Shown here: piece after piece, positions 36,843 through 37,945 of the stretch
How positions within the stretch are numbered: position 1 is the stretch's first letter
Layout: each line of letters opens with the position of its first letter
Assembly: GCF_001476285.1 (NCBI RefSeq)
Contig: NZ_LDRU01000015.1
Location: 1-37,945 of the forward strand
DNA from: Microbacterium testaceum
GTDB taxonomy: Bacteria; Actinomycetota; Actinomycetes; Actinomycetales; Microbacteriaceae
Direction of reading: 5' to 3'
DNA: 37,945 bases
Translations under genes and position numbers: made by a program
Notes under the pieces: generated by a model
What the model saw: the letters and a program-made list of their open reading frames with translations, nothing else
Databases searched by the model: none
What the model was told of the DNA's origin: nothing

Positions 36843-37907
36843 TCACCAGAGCGCGAGCGCGGGCTCGAAGGCGAGGGCGGATGCCACGACCTCGGGCGCG
36901 AGATCCTCGTGACGCCGTGGCGACCACGTCGGCGATCGGTCCTTGTCGATGAGCTGCGCGCGGATGCCCTCGACCAGGTCGGGCTGGGTCTGGGCGAACC
37001 ACATGACCAGACCGTACTCCTGCGCCAGCGCCGCACGCAGGTCGGGCAGGGTGCGCGCCCGGCGCACGGCCGCCAACGTGACCGCGACGGCGGTCGGTGC
37101 CGAGTCGGCCAAGAGCTCGGCCGTCTCGTGGGCCTCGGTCTCGGGACGCGCGCGCAACCGCTCCAGGATGCCGTGCACGTCGTCCGCCGCGAAGGCGTCG
37201 TCGATCCACGGCCTCGCCGCCTCCAGTCGCGAGGGCCCCGCGGTCTCGTCGAACAGCAGCACGAGCTCGGTCGGACTCGCGGGATCCGCGCGCACCTGGA
37301 AGGCGTCGTACAGCGCCGGCAGGTGGGCGGTGGGCACCAGGTGGTCGGCGAATCCCGCGTAGATGGCGTCCGCGGCATCCATCGTCGCTCCCGTGAGACC
37401 GAGGTACTCCCCGAGTCGTCCCGGCGCGCGGGAGAGCAGCAACGAACCGCCCACGTCGGGGGTGAAGCCGATGCGGGTCTCGGGCATCGCCAGACGCGAA
37501 TTCTCGGTGACGATACGGATCGCGGCGTGGCCGGCGAGACCGATACCGCCGCCCATGGTCACGCCGTCGGCGATCGCGACGACGGGCTTGGGGTAGGTCG
37601 CGATGAGGTGGTCGAGCGCGTACTCCTCGCGGAAGTAGGTGTGCACCTCGTCGACGCGCCCCTCCACCACCAGGCCGTGCAGAGCGCGCACGTCGCCGCC
37701 CGCGCAGAAGCCCCGCTCGCCCGCACCGTCGAGCAGGATGAGCTCGATGTCGGTGTCGTCCCTCCACCGGTCGAGCGCTGCGGCGAGGTCGCGGATCATG
37801 TCCAGCCCGAGGGCGTTGATCGCGCGGGGGCGGTTCAGGGTGAGATGCGCGACGCCGCGGAGGGTTCGCGCCAGGACGGCATCGTCGTCGGATCGCTGAG
37901 CGTTCAC
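36843..37907 (-). CDS. 3-hydroxyisobutyryl-CoA hydrolase / enoyl-CoA hydratase family
   Basis: This 354-residue crotonase-superfamily protein is of the ECH_2 (HIBCH) type, longer than ordinary hydratases (~260). 'FCAGGDVRALH' and 'MGGGIGLAGHAAIRIVTE' form the oxyanion hole. 'AMPETRIGFTPDVGGS' carries the Glu and Asp conserved in HIBCH. The C-terminal extension with 'EYGLVMWFAQTQPDLVEGIRAQLIDKDRSPTWSP' is the ECH_2 signature. It would release 3-hydroxyisobutyrate from its CoA ester in valine breakdown. GTG 37907 start with a TAACGT box 6 bases upstream, suggesting a leaderless message. Confidence 0.93.
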   Translation of the reverse strand: MNAQRSDDDAVLARTLRGVAHLTLNRPRAINALGLDMIRDLAAALDRWRDDTDIELILLDGAGERGFCAGGDVRALHGLVVEGRVDEVHTYFREEYALDHLIATYPKPVVAIADGVTMGGGIGLAGHAAIRIVTENSRLAMPETRIGFTPDVGGSLLLSRAPGRLGEYLGLTGATMDAADAIYAGFADHLVPTAHLPALYDAFQVRADPASPTELVLLFDETAGPSRLEAARPWIDDAFAADDVHGILERLRARPETEAHETAELLADSAPTAVAVTLAAVRRARTLPDLRAALAQEYGLVMWFAQTQPDLVEGIRAQLIDKDRSPTWSPRRHEDLAPEVVASALAFEPALALW

Positions 37908-37913
37908 GCTGCC

Positions 37914-37919
37914 ACGTTA
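37914..37919 (-). promoter_or_regulatory. -10-like box for leaderless HIBCH-type gene
   Basis: TAACGT on the minus strand ends 6 bases before GTG 37907. No ribosome site lies between. Confidence 0.35.
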
Positions 37920-37945
37920 CACACGCGCCCGGCTGCCCTCCCGCC

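Overview
The window is high-G+C DNA (about 70% by eye) with dense, translationally coupled operons (ATGA, GTGA and TGATG overlaps), GTG starts and leaderless-looking promoters. Gene content and dispersed repeats suggest an actinobacterium, most likely Microbacteriaceae and probably Microbacterium. This is an inference; no rRNA or marker search was possible. I see no tRNA, rRNA, insertion sequence, prophage or CRISPR array.

Layout. Bases 1-4899 (minus strand) hold a peptide/opine-type ABC importer operon: lipoprotein binding protein, an M14 zinc carboxypeptidase inserted after a strong stem-loop, two permeases, and the start of a further gene, probably the ATPase, whose frame looks interrupted at the window edge. 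Bases 5322-6635 are rlmN. Bases 6852-12150 (plus) form a beta-glucoside operon: a BglG/LicT-type antiterminator, a textbook RAT/terminator switch, a PTS EIIBCA permease, a GH1 6-phospho-beta-glucosidase and a HAD phosphatase.

Bases 12488-20632 (minus) are a seven-ORF-coupled catabolic island preceded by its binding-protein gene: a second dipeptide-type ABC importer (binding protein, two permeases, two ATPases), a type-B carboxylesterase, and an AtuA/DUF1446 protein with its C-terminal domain as a separate small gene. A divergent GntR/FCD regulator (20780-21457) shares a compact palindromic operator-promoter with it. Facing it is a three-gene fatty-acyl/steroid-type operon (21540-23904): an HSD10-like SDR, an enoyl-CoA hydratase and an HSDL2-like SDR. 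The likely role is uptake, de-esterification and CoA-linked breakdown of an unknown branched or terpenoid-like ester. This is the best candidate in the window for an undescribed pathway.

Bases 23949-25893 hold an unrecognised membrane protein and an APH-type phosphotransferase bracketed by two long palindromes of one family. Bases 25991-34207 are a thiamin-salvage locus. A YkoE-YkoD-YkoC ECF importer (minus) and thiM-thiE-thiD/tenA (plus) each lie behind a TPP riboswitch, and between them sit a D-Ala-D-Ala carboxypeptidase and a YtrA-type GntR regulator. The right end holds a DUF5302 peptide, a J-domain/NERD-like protein, and a cluster of a small membrane protein, an LssY-C protein and a 3-hydroxyisobutyryl-CoA hydrolase.

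Four families of short palindromic repeats occupy the intergenic gaps: a 63-base family (3 copies), a 53-base tandem pair, a GTCGAGTGTCCA-ended family (2 copies) and CTGAGCCTGTCGAAG elements (2 sites). A heptamer, GGATGCC/GGCATCC, is strongly over-represented across the whole window.
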